Source of the DNA: Sesamum alatum
Taxonomy: Eukaryota; Streptophyta; Magnoliopsida; Lamiales; Pedaliaceae
Reading direction: 5' to 3'
Length of the DNA stretch: 64,000 nucleotides
NCBI GenBank assembly: GCA_034509735.1
Contig: JACGWO010000004.1
Span: 27,757,395 to 27,821,394, forward strand
Part shown: positions 45,046 through 56,204 of the stretch, piece after piece
Layout: the number at the start of each line of letters is the position of its first letter
How positions within the stretch are numbered: position 1 is the first letter of the stretch
Notes under the pieces: model-generated
Database searches by the model: none
Told to the model about the DNA's origin: nothing
The model's input: only the letters and a program-made list of their open reading frames with translations
Program-made: the position numbers and the translations under genes

Positions 45046-45367
45046 TGTTGGAGTTTTAAAGGACATTGAAGAATAAGAAGTAAATAAGAAAGTAAATTAC
45101 TGTGTAAAATCTGAAATTTTATTAGACGGTGAAGACTTTAAAGACAGCTCAAAATGAAAATTGAAAAACGTAAAACTAGGAACTACTCATGGAGTACGTT
45201 TCCATGACTAACAACTCCCTAAAAAATAGAAACTACTGCTCACTAAGATATTAGAAACAGTCAAATAACTTTAATGAAGAAATTAAATTCATTTAAAACA
45301 AGAAAAAAGAAACAACTAAGAAATCCAGCTGGACAGAAAATGCAGCAACTAAAGTACAACTTCAACA
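45046..45367 (-). repeat. Copia 5' LTR
   Basis: TGTTGGAG...ACTTCAACA, 322 bases, followed by GCGTG. Confidence 0.92.
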
Positions 45368-45570
45368 GCGTGATCCAAAGTTGATCTAGATTAGAAAAAA
45401 AAATAAGGGTTAAATTCAATTACCACCCCTAAAGTATCCAACCGCATCAATTACCTCCCTAAAGTATTAAAACCTTCAAAAAGAACCCTGACCTTCTAAC
45501 TCCTTTAATTTTAAAGTTTAAAAAGTCCATTTTACCCTTACTAAAAATTAATTTCTGAAAATATAAATTA

Positions 45571-46357
45571 CAATAGAACCTCTATGAATTAATACTCGAT
45601 AAATTAATAACTTCTCTAAAATAATATTTTTTTTTCTTATTCCCGACGTGGGCCTAAGGTCTAAATTAATAATTTTGATAAATTAATAAGATAATAATTT
45701 TTCGAAAGACCCTTATATAAATTTATTGTCCCTTTATAAATTAATAATTCTATAAATTACAAATATAACTAGAAAAACTTAGTAAAATATAATTCATCCA
45801 AAAGCTCCGGTGTTGTGTTCTCATACTGCATTAAAAAATTGTGAAGAGTTGTTGCCGCTACGAGTACTTCCTTCCGCGTAATTGGTTGCAAATCTTTTTG
45901 AGTGCATGTGGGAGATATTTGTTATACTCACATAGTGCTTTACGTATTTGATCTGTCATGATTGATTTTTGGACACCTTTTAGATGTGAAGCCATGATTG
46001 GTTGGTTTTGATTTGGATTGATTAATTAGTAATGTTTGATGTTGTTTATATAGTGGTTGATTTCCTTACTATACATGAACTTGCATTGCATTTTCACTAG
46101 TACTACGTACTGCAATAAACTTTATTTATTTATTTTTTTTTGGGGGGGGGGTGTATTTAATTAGTCGCATCGTACATGAACGTCATTCAATTAGCCAATA
46201 CAATATTTATGTTTTATTCCTGAAGAATCATGTAGGTTTCTTGAATCGAAAAAATCTTTTTAAATTAATAATTCATTAATTTTTCAATTAATTAATACCT
46301 CTTTAATTTAATAGAATTACGTGGTCCTGACACTATTAATTTATAGATATTTTATTA
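45571..46357 (-). mobile_element. pogo-like (Lemi1/Emigrant type) deletion derivative
   Basis: Left CAATAGAACCTCTATGAATT and right TATTAATTTATAGATATTTT are diverged versions of the plant pogo TIR (CAGTAAAACCTCTATAAATT). TA flanks both ends (45569-45570, 46358-46359). On the minus strand, 45995-45858 encodes MASHLKGVQKSIMTDQIRKA and on to KYS-stop, 45 residues resembling the N-terminal CENP-B-like helix-turn-helix. Immediately downstream, VAATTLHNFLMQYENTTPEL resembles the extreme C-terminus of the transposase. The DDE core is deleted. Confidence 0.7.
46141..46151. repeat. Poly-G run
   Basis: About 10 consecutive G after a T run, inside the pogo-like element. Confidence 0.85.
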
Positions 46358-47067
46358 TAAATGCATTTTTAAAAATACCAAAATCACTCTATTTGAAGCT
46401 TTGTCTAATTCTAGTTTCACTTGTTCATCAAGCTCTTTTTATTTTTATAATCCTAAAGTATATTGAGCTCATTTTATTTTAATTCACTTATTTATCAAAC
46501 CAAGTTAAAAATAAATTTATACATGCATATAATTATCACATATATATAATTACCATATATATAAACATATATTATAAATAGATATTAATTGTATATTTTC
46601 TTATTAGTTCATCCCCCTTTCGATTTTATGAGTTGTATGTTTGTTTAATTAAATACGCAAATATATATATATATATATATTTATATATACAAGTATAAAT
46701 TTAGTTTTAGTTTGGTATGACAAACAAGTGAAACTAAAATAAAATGAGCTCCAAGTATTTTAGGATTACGAAAATAAAAAGAGCTCGATGAACAAGTAAA
46801 ACTAGAATTAGACAGAATTTCGACAAATGGTCATTTTTAGTATTTTTGATAAGGGTAAAATGGACTTTTTAAACTTAAAATTTCAAGGAGTCAGAAAGTT
46901 AGGGGTTTTTTTTTTTTTAAGGTTTTATTACTTTAGGGGGGTAATTGATGTGGGGTGAATATTTCAGGAATGGTAACTGTATTAACACATATCATCAATG
47001 ATCGATTGACTTGGCTCATGGGGCCTTGCTTGATTGATAAAGCTAAGGCCTTACAATCAAAAAGACC

Positions 47068-47116
47068 GGGGGGGGGGGGGGGGGGGGGTTCTCGTCCGTG
47101 TAACAACCCCATATCA
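47068..47116 (-). repeat. Remnant of Gypsy 3' LTR
   Basis: 21 G residues, then about 28 bases ending CAACCCCATATCA, similar to 51545-51588. The LTR sequence left of the G run does not match, so it has been replaced or lost. Confidence 0.6.
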
Positions 47117-47139
47117 CCAGCTTCCCAATTTTTTGTGTA

Positions 47140-48200
47140 GACCTTTGGGCAGGAAAAGAACTTTTAAATTTAAGTAGATCTTATCCCTTCCCTTTTGACG
47201 GTAGAAAATGGGATTCTATACACAGTAATTATGGGGGCTATGCATTCTCTGTCGTTCGATAAGCCCAGAGCACGCTTGGAACCTCATCAACCCATCCGGT
47301 CGGCGAGGCTCCAAAATTTGCGTTCAAGTTTTGCAATCATATCCGATTGTTGACTTCTGTCTGGCTAATGGCCTTTGGATTACCTATCGAAGTGAAGATC
47401 TGTTTGATTCCCTATTTTTGCACCAATCACCAACCGTCGCCCCTGGAACTGGGTGCCGCTGTCCGAAGATCTTCCATGGGATTCGGAAATGCCACATGAG
47501 ATTCCTCCATACAAACTTGATCATATTTTGTTCAATGATTTTGGCTAAGGGCTTCACATCTATCCACTAGGTAAATTTACTACCACAATCAAAAACTTTT
47601 TTTTGACCTTGGGCTGGGGGAATTGCCCTACTAGGTCTATTCACCAGTGATCAAACGGCCATGAGGGACTTGTAAATGCTATATTCACTCCCGGGGTATG
47701 GCAGAGATTACCATGAATCTGACAATGGGTGCACCTCTTGGCAAACTGCATACAATCTCTCTAGAGGGGGGGGGGGGCAGAAGTATCCATTTCTCATAAT
47801 TTTAAGGGCCAGGCTTCTTCTTCCTTAGTGGTTCCCATAGCTACCATCGTGGATCTCTTTCATGACCTCTTGGGCTTCTTTTGGTCCTAGGCAACGCAAT
47901 GAGGGCAAGGTGAAGGGTTTCTTAAAGAGATACCCTTTTATCCATGTCAAAATGGCTTGCTAGCCTTTTTACTCTTTTAGCCTCATCTTGGTTCAAGGGT
48001 AGTGTCCCATTTTCTAATATTTTCGAATATCGTCCATCTAAGATCCTTGTTGCTTCCTTCGAACTTCATGAATTCTTTCCTTCCGTTCTTCGGGCAAGAC
48101 TTGTGGCAATGTTACATGAGATGCTTCATTATCCTCCATGCCGCTACCAATATGAGCTGGACAGTCGGCCTTAGTATTTTCATATCGCGCTGGTACTAGT
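47140..48200 (-). pseudogene. Gypsy integrase remnant
   Basis: On the minus strand, pieces such as VDVKPLAKIIEQNMIKFVWR, HFRIPWKIF and a GDLPHPGSEYSI-like stretch correspond to the integrase core between the first and second catalytic Asp. The second Asp motif is lost (family: ISDNGTQF). A poly-G run at 47766-47776 interrupts it. No complete frame. Confidence 0.65.
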
Positions 48201-48247
48201 TCCCAGGCCTAGAAACGTTCCCCCCTTCTTTGTACGAGGTCTAACAA

Positions 48248-48936
48248 TTACCTCATCTTTTCATTTTTGGCTTCGAATCGCCCATGCACTTGTTCGACCA
48301 TCAGCTGTGAGTCGTTGTACATCCTGATTTTCCTGACTCCCATCTCTGAGGCCAGCTTCATACCCACCAGTAAGGCCTCATATTCCACCTCGTTATTGGA
48401 AAGGGAGGACTCGAATTTGATAGCGAGATGCAGCTCTTCTCCTTCTGGGTTGATCATTAATACCCCTCATGCCTGTTGTTCTGGCAAAGACCCATCGGCG
48501 TACAGCCTCCACTCGTCCTCATTTGCTTCTTCATCAAAGGGAGATTCCACGAGGAAATCTGCTAGAACTTGGGCTTTGATCGCGGTTCGAGGCCGGTATT
48601 CGAGTTCAACCTCATTAAGCTCATATGACCATTTGGTTATTCATCTTCTCATGCTAAAGCTCAGGGCCTGCTTTAGCGGCTGGTCTGTGAGGACCACGAT
48701 ACGATGGGCAAGGAAATAGGTCGCAGTTTTCTAGTTGTTTGTACCAATAATAGGATCATTTTTTCCGTGGGGTTGTAGTTCATCTCAGCTCCCCTCAGCA
48801 TGTGACTAGTGTAGTAAATCGACAAGTGTACTCCCTTTTTCTCTTTGGTGAGCACAACACTAGTCTCATCCTTCGATATGGCCAAATAGACTTGTAATTC
48901 TTGCCCCTCTTCAGGCTTACTCAGTAGGGGTGGCAA
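48248..48936 (-). pseudogene. Gypsy RNase H fragment
   Basis: Frame 48457-48248 reads EELHLAIKFESSLSNNEVEY, EALLVGMKLASEMGV and MYNDSQLMVEQVHGRF, the middle of the Gypsy RNase H with its Glu and second Asp present. The upstream piece 48936-48673 (VYLAISKDETSVVLTKEKKG, IYYTSHMLRGAEMNY) is the connection from the reverse transcriptase. Frame changes separate them. Confidence 0.8.
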
Positions 48937-48963
48937 GCGAAATAAGCTTAAATCACGAAACGC

Positions 48964-49620
48964 CTAGCTACATTCCTCCGTCCATTGGAAACCCTTTGCA
49001 TTTTGAAGGACTTTAAAGAAGGATACCCCTTTATCTGCTGCTCGGGCAATGAATCGAGCTAGTACTGCCAATCTCTCGTTGAGCTGATGTACTTCTTTGA
49101 TATTGTGATGTTCCCTCATGTGTTGTATAGCCATAGTTTTCTCTGGGTTTGCTTCTATCCCGCGTTGTGTGACTAGGTAAGAATTTCCCTTCTTTGATAT
49201 CGAACACACATTTTTTGGGATTGAGTTTTACTCCATTAGCTCACAACTGGGCAAAACATTCCCCCAAATCCTCCAAATATTGTTCTTGATGGGTACTCTT
49301 CACCAATATATCATCTACATAAATTTCCATATTTCTAATTTGGTTGCTGAAGATTTTGTTCACCATTTGTTGGTATGTGGCCCCGGCATTTTTTAGCCCC
49401 AAGGGAATAACATTGCAGCAGTATAAGCCTCGTTCCATGATGAAGCTAGTTTTCTCCTGATCCTCTTAGGATAGCTTAATTTGATTGTACCCTTGATAGG
49501 CATCGAGCATGCTAAGCCTCTCACACCCTGAGGTCGAGTCTACTAGCTGATCTATGCGAGGCAATGGGTATGAGTCCTTGGGGCAAGCCTTATAAAGATC
49601 AGTGAAATCCACGTACGTTC
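48964..49620 (-). pseudogene. Gypsy reverse transcriptase, broken
   Basis: The minus strand shows VDFTDLYKACPKDSYPLPRI (about 49610), then ERGLYCCNVIPLGLKNAGAT with YQQMVNKIFSNQIR and the catalytic YVDDILVKST (49438-49241), then SYLVTQRGIEANPEKTMAIQ and RFIARAADKGVSFFKVL (49209-48964). The YVDD box is intact but the frame changes at about 49440 and 49230. Confidence 0.85.
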
Positions 49621-49800
49621 ACCATTTATCTTTTGGTTTTGGCACGAGCAGTACATTAGCGATCCATCGGGGGTGGAAAACTTCTCAGATGTGCTTGGCT
49701 TGTAAGAGTCGGTCTACTTCTTCTTGGATGATTCTGTTCCTTTCTACCCCGAAATTCCTCTTTCTTTGCTTGATCGTGGTTACATCGACTTGGACATTTA

Positions 49801-49849
49801 GTCGATGCACCACAATGCTTTCATCGATACACCACAATGCTTTCATCGA
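49801..49849. repeat. 22-bp tandem duplication
   Basis: 'accacaatgctttcatcgat' occurs twice in direct succession within the linker between protease and reverse transcriptase. Confidence 0.85.
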
Positions 49850-50040
49850 TGCTTCCTGATCCCCCTTGCCCCCATTCTAACACCCTCTGATTTTTTTTTT
49901 TAAAGAAGCATATGAATTGGGCCACTTTTTCAAGAGGTAAGTTTTTTCCCAATTGCACCTGCTGATCTGGATGTTCAAGGCTTAGTGCGATGCACTGTAT
50001 TTCATCCAAGGGGTTTATCCTTCCTGGTTCGTCGTGGGTT

Positions 50041-50763
50041 TTAGTGATCTTGCTTCCAGGGTTTACTTGAGCTTGTGGCATCAACATTCCCGGCACTTTT
50101 TTGATCTCCTTGGAGTTCCCCCACCCCATAATCTGTAGGGACTTTCATTTCAAGGCAAGAAGACACGATTGCTTGGATAGCATTCAATGTGGGTCTCCTC
50201 AAAATGATGTTGTAGCAGGGTTGTTTTGAGTCCACCACTAAGAAAGTGGTGACATGGGTTTGGCTGCAAGGGTCCTCCCCTAGAGATATAGGTAATGGGA
50301 TTTCCCCCACGGTCTGAATGGTGCTTCCTTCGAATCCCATGAGCATTGTCTCTCTCGGGTTGATCAATTGTCTATCTATTCCCATTCTTTGGAATGCTTC
50401 TAAGAAGACGATGTCTACTGAGCTTTCACTGTCGACCAATATCCTACAGACTTCCATATTGGAGATGATGGCGGAGGCTTCGAGGGCTTCTTCATGGGCG
50501 AACACCACCCATTTCTCATCTTCCAAAATGAATGTGATGAGGAGTTTTCGCGGGGTGGCTCTTTTGGTGGTCTGGCAGCTAACGTAAACTGAACCTTGTA
50601 TCTCTCGTAAATGTCTCTTGCAGGCTATCTTGGAAGGTTCTCCATAGCAGCCTCCTTCTATAACATTGATGATTCTTCCGGGGAGGGGGGAGCCTCGGTT
50701 CATCGGGTGCTCTTGCAATCTCCTGGGACGGAGTGGGGAGTGGATCTTCCTCTTCCCGATCAT
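50041..50763 (-). pseudogene. Gypsy protease region
   Basis: 240-codon frame starting in HPMNRGSPLPGRIINVIEGG, with active-site region CRILVDSESSVDIVFLEAF, GFEGSTIQTVGEIPLPISLG, and NIILRRPTLNAIQAIVSSC followed by VPTDYGVGELQGDQ. The motif D-S-E replaces D-S/T-G, so the catalytic Gly is lost. The following frame 50129-49821 continues the linker. Related in layout to 40819-41856 but clearly a different family. Confidence 0.85.
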
Positions 50764-50813
50764 TTTATGATAGTTTTGTGGGGAATTGATTATTTCTTAA
50801 GGTGGCCATTGGC

Positions 50814-51056
50814 TTAAATGATTTTTTGGTCCTGTAATTATTGCGTTTTGAAATTTTTTTTCTTTATATTTTTAGGGTTCAGAATTGGTCCTACAACTTT
50901 TTCGCATTTCGCGATTTCAATACTTTCGGCGCCAGAAAATTTTAAAATGGCCGGAATAACACACGTTTGTATTTTAAATTGGGGATTTCCATTTTATTGG
51001 TCCCTTTTTTCAACATGGACCCCAAAAAAAAAAAAAAAGAAATGGCATCAAATCCT
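50814..51056. repeat. Half of a family-1 MITE inside the Gypsy element
   Basis: Starts GGCTTAAATGATTTTTTGGTC and follows the left half of 22526-23040 ('caactttttcgcatttcgcg', 'ggccggaataac', 'ttttcaacatgg'), then stops at an A run. The right half is missing. Confidence 0.75.
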
Positions 51057-51100
51057 GGGATCTCAACATTATTTGTGTCCTTACCATTCAGATCCTGAGC

Positions 51101-51116
51101 TCCCACAGACGATGCC
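51101..51116 (-). other. Primer-binding site region of second Gypsy
   Basis: The minus strand reads GGCATCGTCTGTGGGA four bases after the LTR. Nearly identical to the site at 43353-43368. Confidence 0.65.
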
Positions 51117-51120
51117 AATT

Positions 51121-51588
51121 TGATGTGGGATACGTTTGAACTCAACAGATCAAGTGATGATTGAGTAATGTTGCCTTTGTCGAAATGACTATGAGGTACT
51201 TATAGGAAGTGGAATGGGCCGGCATTCATAGGTATGAGGCAATCACCCTAATGTCCACTTGGTGGATCTTGTCAGGGTGGATAAGATTTGAATCAAGAAA
51301 ATATTCGTGGAGGCCTCGACCTACGAGCGTCGCCCTCTAGCTATCGAGGCCACTGGGCTTGTTCTAGTGTTCCCTCGAATTCTTTCCTCACACGGGCTCT
51401 TCACGCGTACAGCCCCTAGGTCCTACAAAGTTTGTCTTCTCACTGCTTTTGGGTTCGTCGACTTACCTTCCTCGTAGGTAGCTTCCATATCCGCCGCATC
51501 ATTCTTCTGGTTGGTCCCTTGCGCAAGAAGGGAAAGAAGCCTGTCGGGGGGGGGGGGGGGGAGGTGTCCTCGTAACTACCCCATATCA
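51121..51588 (-). repeat. Gypsy 5' LTR
   Basis: 468 bases, TGATGTGGGAT...CCCCATATCA with TGAT/ATCA inverted ends, directly beside the primer-binding site. Contains a run of 16 G at 51546-51561. Confidence 0.82.
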
Positions 51589-51639
51589 GTAATGGATCAC
51601 ATACTATGAAACAAAAATAATTGATTGACTTGAATGCTT

Positions 51640-52000
51640 GAAATTGCAAAACTTATCCCATAGTTTAGGGTCATTTCAAACTTGATCCCGCGCTTTATAA
51701 GATTTTAAAATTTAACCCCATCTTCCGCTAAAAATTGCAAAAAGATGTCAAAACGTTGCAAGAAAGGCCTCAACACTATTAAATGTTAAAACTAACAGTG
51801 GGAAACCCATGTGAAAGTTACATGCACATGGGTCAAAAAAATGTTCAGCCATTAATTTTAACGTCGGATGGCGGGAGGAGGCTTATTTTGACAACCTTTT
51901 AGCTTCTTTTTAATAGAATATGAGTTAAACTTAAAATTTTGTAAAACATAAAATTAAGAAATAATCATAATATGGGACTAATTTTATAATTTTGCTACTT
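51640..52000. repeat. Palindromic MITE-like repeat
   Basis: The left part 'gcaaaacttatcccatagtttagg' with 'cttgatcccgcgctttataag' pairs with the right part 'aacataaaattaagaaataatcataatatgggactaattttataattttgc' in inverted form. Boundaries approximate; no TSD determined. Confidence 0.5.
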
Positions 52001-53112
52001 GAATAGGTGCATCTTTATTGGATTGGTTCCTCCACAGTCTCTTCGTCAGTCTTTGTTTGCTCAGTAGCGTAGTAGCTGGGAAATTGATCCATTGCTTCTC
52101 AAGAATTTCATTTATCCATACACAAGTGTAAATTTATTACAAAATTATCAAAAAGTGCTTTTTTTTATAATTTTTTTTATTTTGAGGGGTATAATAATAT
52201 GATAATTTATGTTGGTTAGGGTGTGTGGTAGACTCATTTTGTGTGAACAAATACTTTTAGTAAATAAAAAATTTGTGAATAATGAATTATTTAAGATAAA
52301 TAGTAGTGATGGGGTTTGATAAAGGTGTTTAAAGGACAAAAATACTGTCGACATGATCAAATGCCCAAATAAGATAAGAATTCGTGCACTTTTGTTTGGA
52401 TCAGATTGCACACGATTCAACCCGACTCGGTCACCCATAACCACCACCATCAATTATTAAGCACTTGGAGGCGGATATTTCAACACGTGGATATATAAAA
52501 GTACAATGTACATCATTTTATTGGGAGATTTTTCACTTTTTCTTCTCGATCTTGTGCCTATACTAACTTAAGAATCGGATTATTTTAGTTAGAAACCTCC
52601 CAACATGTCTTACATTTGTTCGTTTTCTCAGGCCTCACAACTTATCCAAAATGGATAGCCCATAGGGTTACCCCGATCTCAAACCCGGATCAAGTAGAGA
52701 TGATATAAATATTTGTGAGAAACTAAATAATATGTAGTACTTGAAAAGAAAAAAAAAAAAAACAAGGAAAGAGAAATGGAGAAAGGTAGGATTTGACAAG
52801 GTAGTTATTGACGGATTAAGGCACTAAAAGAATGCTGATCAATTACATATAATTCTAAGTAATTTGTGGTATATTTTATGTATGTGCAACTTATATAATA
52901 TTATTTAAAATAATATATTTATAAAATTTTATTATTTAATAAATTATATATAAATAATAAGTTAATATTAAATTTATAAAAAAATTGGTGAAAAAAAAGA
53001 TAAATGAACTTTTTCTTAAAAAAAAGAAATAACTATTAAAAGATAACGAGGGAGTGTGAAGTTAGATAAGAAAATAAAAAATAAATTAAAGAGGTGCTCT
53101 TCTTTAATATAT
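52001..53112. other. Intergenic, no gene seen
   Basis: AT-rich. The minus frame 52453-52148 is not recognisable. Nothing else supported. Confidence 0.5.
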
Positions 53113-53452
53113 AACTAGTAAATGTGGCACACTCAAATGTGTGTACAATTAATTTAATTTTTTATATTATATATATTTTTTTAAAAAATAAATTAATTGG
53201 ATTCTAAAATATTAAAAATATAAATAAAATTAAGAAGATAATGAAAGAAAACGAGAGAAGAAAAAGGGACGTGGAAGTTGATAAGAGAGAAAATGGGAAG
53301 TTGAGAAGTGAGAGTAAAATAAGAAGTTGATAAAAGAGAAAAATAATAATAAAATATTAAATAAATTAATATTAAACAATAAATTGGCAGGCCAAATTTG
53401 GGAGAAACACCAAAGAGGTGCTCTCCCTTAATATAATAGTATAGATATATAG
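53113..53452 (-). mobile_element. Possible small Helitron
   Basis: On the minus strand the 3' end would be CACACATTTGAGTGTG (hairpin) ... ATTTACTAG followed by T, and the 5' end TCTATATATCTATACTATT preceded by A. It is short, AT-rich and non-coding; the ends are suggestive only. Confidence 0.35.
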
Positions 53453-54179
53453 ATAAATACATAATCTATACTATCTATACAAATGGTGGTTAATGACACA
53501 GTCGCACCATTTTTTTGTAATGCCAAAAATAATTAACCATCAACTGATATATGATAACTACTTTATTCAACTTTCTAATTATATATTAATTGATAAATTA
53601 GTTTTTTTTTTTTTTTTAATGTGATGTATTAGTTTATATATTTTATTCTTATTTATAATATATTTTAAAGTATAAAAAATTATTTATTATATACGCGCAT
53701 TAACAACGTGCCATGATGGATAATATATATATATATATATATATATCGTACATATATATATATATAGCAGCTTAGATAGAAGGTCTAGAAGTTCGTAATG
53801 AAAGTCTACACCACGATTGAATGACAATCTCTTCGAAATAATTTTCGAAGGAAAAGTAAAATAATAGTAAGCCCAGACAAATCAAAAGTTTTGAAATTTC
53901 TTTTGTATACATTGTTTTTTTAAAAAAAATAAAAATATTACGAGTATCGAATTTGACATGTTTTTATGCAGTGTATATAATACACACGATTATTCACATG
54001 AAAAATGTTTAAGGTAGGTGGAAAAGAAATTACTTCATTATTATTTTTTTTTTTAAAAAAGGTTGTAATTTAGGTAGAAAAAACTGAAAAATAAATTTTA
54101 GAAACAAAAAGTTAAGTACATCAAACACTTGTTTGGTCGTGTGATTAGACATTATAAAATTATTTATTATGCATAACTA
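53453..54179. other. Intergenic, (TA)n-rich, no gene
   Basis: Contains (TA)n tracts at 53721-53766 and poly-A/T runs. No coding frame. Confidence 0.6.
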
Positions 54180-54715
54180 AGCATTTGGTTCACAACGTTA
54201 AGAGTCTGGTACTAAGGGGAGTGTTTTCGCGAGTTTCGAAAAAGCGTTTCTCAGCTTGTGAATGCAGAAAAGTACTTTTTGAAGTGTTTGTGGTGCCAAC
54301 TTCTGCTTCGACAACTGTTATAAAAAGTACTTTTAAACCAAAAGTTGGAAGCACCTTGGGGGATGCTTCTAACTAATTTGACTTTTTTGTAAATAAATTC
54401 AACTTCTTTTTAGAGTATATTTTACCCTCATTATAATAATTTCAATTCGATTTATTTTTTTAATTTATTTTCAAAATTGCTCATCTAAAGTTGATGTTAG
54501 AATTTTCAAATAACTTGAATAATTTATCCTAACAAAAATTATAAATTCATATATTTAAAAAAAATTAAAAATTATATTTATTTCTATATTATACGATATT
54601 ATTTCTAAATAATAGAAAAATATAAATTAAATTGCTATGATTAACATAAAAAAATAAATTTTTTTGGCAATCATGCAAGTTTGTTTATCGTGCATGAATG
54701 AACAATTGAATTAAG

Positions 54716-55462
54716 AGGGTGTTTAGCTAAGCTTTTTTTAAAACAATTTATAAGCTCCTACATCTTATAAGATGTTTTAGGAGCTTATAAGATATTGAAT
54801 CTTATTTAAAAATAAGCTCTAAAGTGTTTGGATAAAATAAGATGTTATAACTTATAAGATGTATTTGCATCTTATAAGATGTTAGGGTGTTTGGCATAAT
54901 AAGGTCTTTTATTGCAAAATGACCAAAAAGGACATACTATTAGAATCAAATAAGTTGTCATTTTTTTTTGACATTTTTTGTATTTTAATATTTTAAAAAT
55001 ATTTTCATAAGTAGTACACATTAGTTTAACTTCTAATAAAAATCTAATAGATAATATTTTTTAAAAAATAAAAAATGATGATAATTATTACCTAATATTT
55101 TGAATAAAAATAATATATATGTACATTAATGTTAGTCGAATATTAACATTGATATATAATTGATATTCTCTTTGTTAACGAAATGACTATTTTCTAGTCG
55201 TATAATTTTTAATGTCGTTAATTTATATTTTTTCAGTAAATATAATATTAATAGCAATCTTATTTTTGTTTCTTCAATAATAATTATTAAGTAATAAAAT
55301 AATTTCTTCTTTTCAATTGAAAGAAAAATTAAATACCAATAAAATATTTTAAAATCTTAATAGATAAAAAAGTGTATTTGTTTGTGTGAGGGTGTGTGTA
55401 TGGAGAGAGAGAGAGAGAGAGAGTGAGAGTGAGAGTGAGAGTGAGAGAGAGTGAGAGAGAGA

Positions 55463-55511
<49 letters not shown>

Positions 55512-55795
55512 TGAGTGTGTGTGAGTGTATGTGCATGTGTGGGGGTGTGTGTGAATGAGTGTATTTTTGCTTAATTACACGTTAATTTTATAGAGCTTAT
55601 AAGATCTTAAGAAAAAAGTTGAAGGATGTTATCTTTTTTCTAAAGAGCCTATAAGATCCAAAACATCTTATTTTGAGATCCTATAAGCTCTTTAAAATAA
55701 AAATTTGTCAAACGATTTTTGGGAGCTTAATAAGCTCTCAAATATCTTATAAGATGTTTTGAGGAGATTATAAGCTTAGCCAAACACCGTCTAAA
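54716..55795. mobile_element. hAT-like MITE with long inverted arms
   Basis: The left arm GGGTGTTTAGCTAAGC with repeated 'cttataagatgttttaggag' and the right arm ending 'gcttagccaaacaccgtc' are inverted copies over about 150 bases. 'CTTATAAGATG' occurs several times in both orientations. Ends of the GTGTTTGGCTAAGC type are common in plant hAT-like elements. No TSD was confirmed. Confidence 0.68.
55388..55560. repeat. Compound (GA)n/(GT)n microsatellite
   Basis: About 170 bases of GA, GT and GAGT units on the plus strand, inside the hAT-like MITE. Confidence 0.95.
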
Positions 55796-56204
55796 TATCT
55801 AGTCTTTCTATTAGTATTGAATATTTTAACAATATAAATGATTCATTTTGTAAAAAATTAAATATGAGATACTAATTGAACTAAAATTTATTATTTTTTG
55901 AGGTAAAATAATTATTATAATCAACAGATAAGTGCAAATACTCAGCAAAAATAATATACTTTTAATAGATGGGGACAAAAATGGTCTTTAATCAATTAAG
56001 TTTGTTTTAGAAGTATTTTTTTCCAAACACTACCCAATTCAACTTTTATCTCCTTTTTTACTTTTTTTTACACGCACTATTCATTTTATTCTACTACAAC
56101 TTTCAACCTTTAACGAAGAAGCTCTCACAACTTTCAACCTTTAAAAAATCACTTTTTTAAAGAAGAAGCTCTCACAAACACTACCTAATACTGGGTCCGA
56201 TTTT

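Larger units (their letters stand above)
31650..45367 (-). mobile_element. Ty1/Copia element split by nested Gypsy insertions
   Basis: The right LTR is 45046-45367 (322 bases, TGTTGGAG...ACTTCAACA). The left LTR is the same sequence in two parts, 31650-31773 and 43878-44077, together about 324 bases. The flanks are GCATG (31645-31649) and GCGTG (45368-45372), 4 of 5 matching. The internal region is only 44078-45045, a deletion derivative. The 12.1 kb between the LTR halves is later insertion. It reads on the minus strand. Confidence 0.9.
45407..46986. mobile_element. TIR element of 1.6 kb containing a pogo-like element
   Basis: The left arm GGGTTAAATTCAATTACC with 'cccctaaagtatccaa' and the right arm (46840-46986) are inverted copies over about 150 bases, ending ...GGTAACTGTATTAAC. 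The outer part also includes 'aaaatggactttttaaac' and its mirror. No TSD was found. The interior is a pogo-like element (45571-46357) and AT-rich DNA with (TA)n at 46661-46682. Confidence 0.7.
47068..51588 (-). mobile_element. Ty3/Gypsy element, decayed, without gag
   Basis: The 5' LTR is complete (51121-51588). At the left only the matching LTR end is seen: a G run and 'CCCCATATCA' up to 47116. Minus-strand order is protease (50763), reverse transcriptase (49600-49000), RNase H (48900-48250), integrase (48100-47150). The region between protease and primer site, where gag belongs, contains instead half of a family-1 MITE. No TSD could be checked because the left LTR is lost. Frames are broken throughout. 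Confidence 0.85.
54180..56190. mobile_element. hAT-like TIR element with a second one inside
   Basis: The left 'agtgttttcgcgagtttcg' to 'aagtacttttaaaccaaaag' and the right 'ctttaaagaagaagctctcacaaacact' pair only partly, so the outer boundaries are uncertain. The inner element (54716-55795) is clear. No transposase. Confidence 0.4.

Noticed and set aside
46947..47116. Complete 170-base left LTR of the second Gypsy, starting TGATGTGG
   Set aside because: The TGATGTGG stretch belongs to the right arm of the 45407-46986 TIR element; only the last ~50 bases match the LTR.
53193..53462. Membrane-protein-like minus frame
   Set aside because: Tyr/Ile/Leu-rich translation of AT-rich DNA inside a possible small Helitron.
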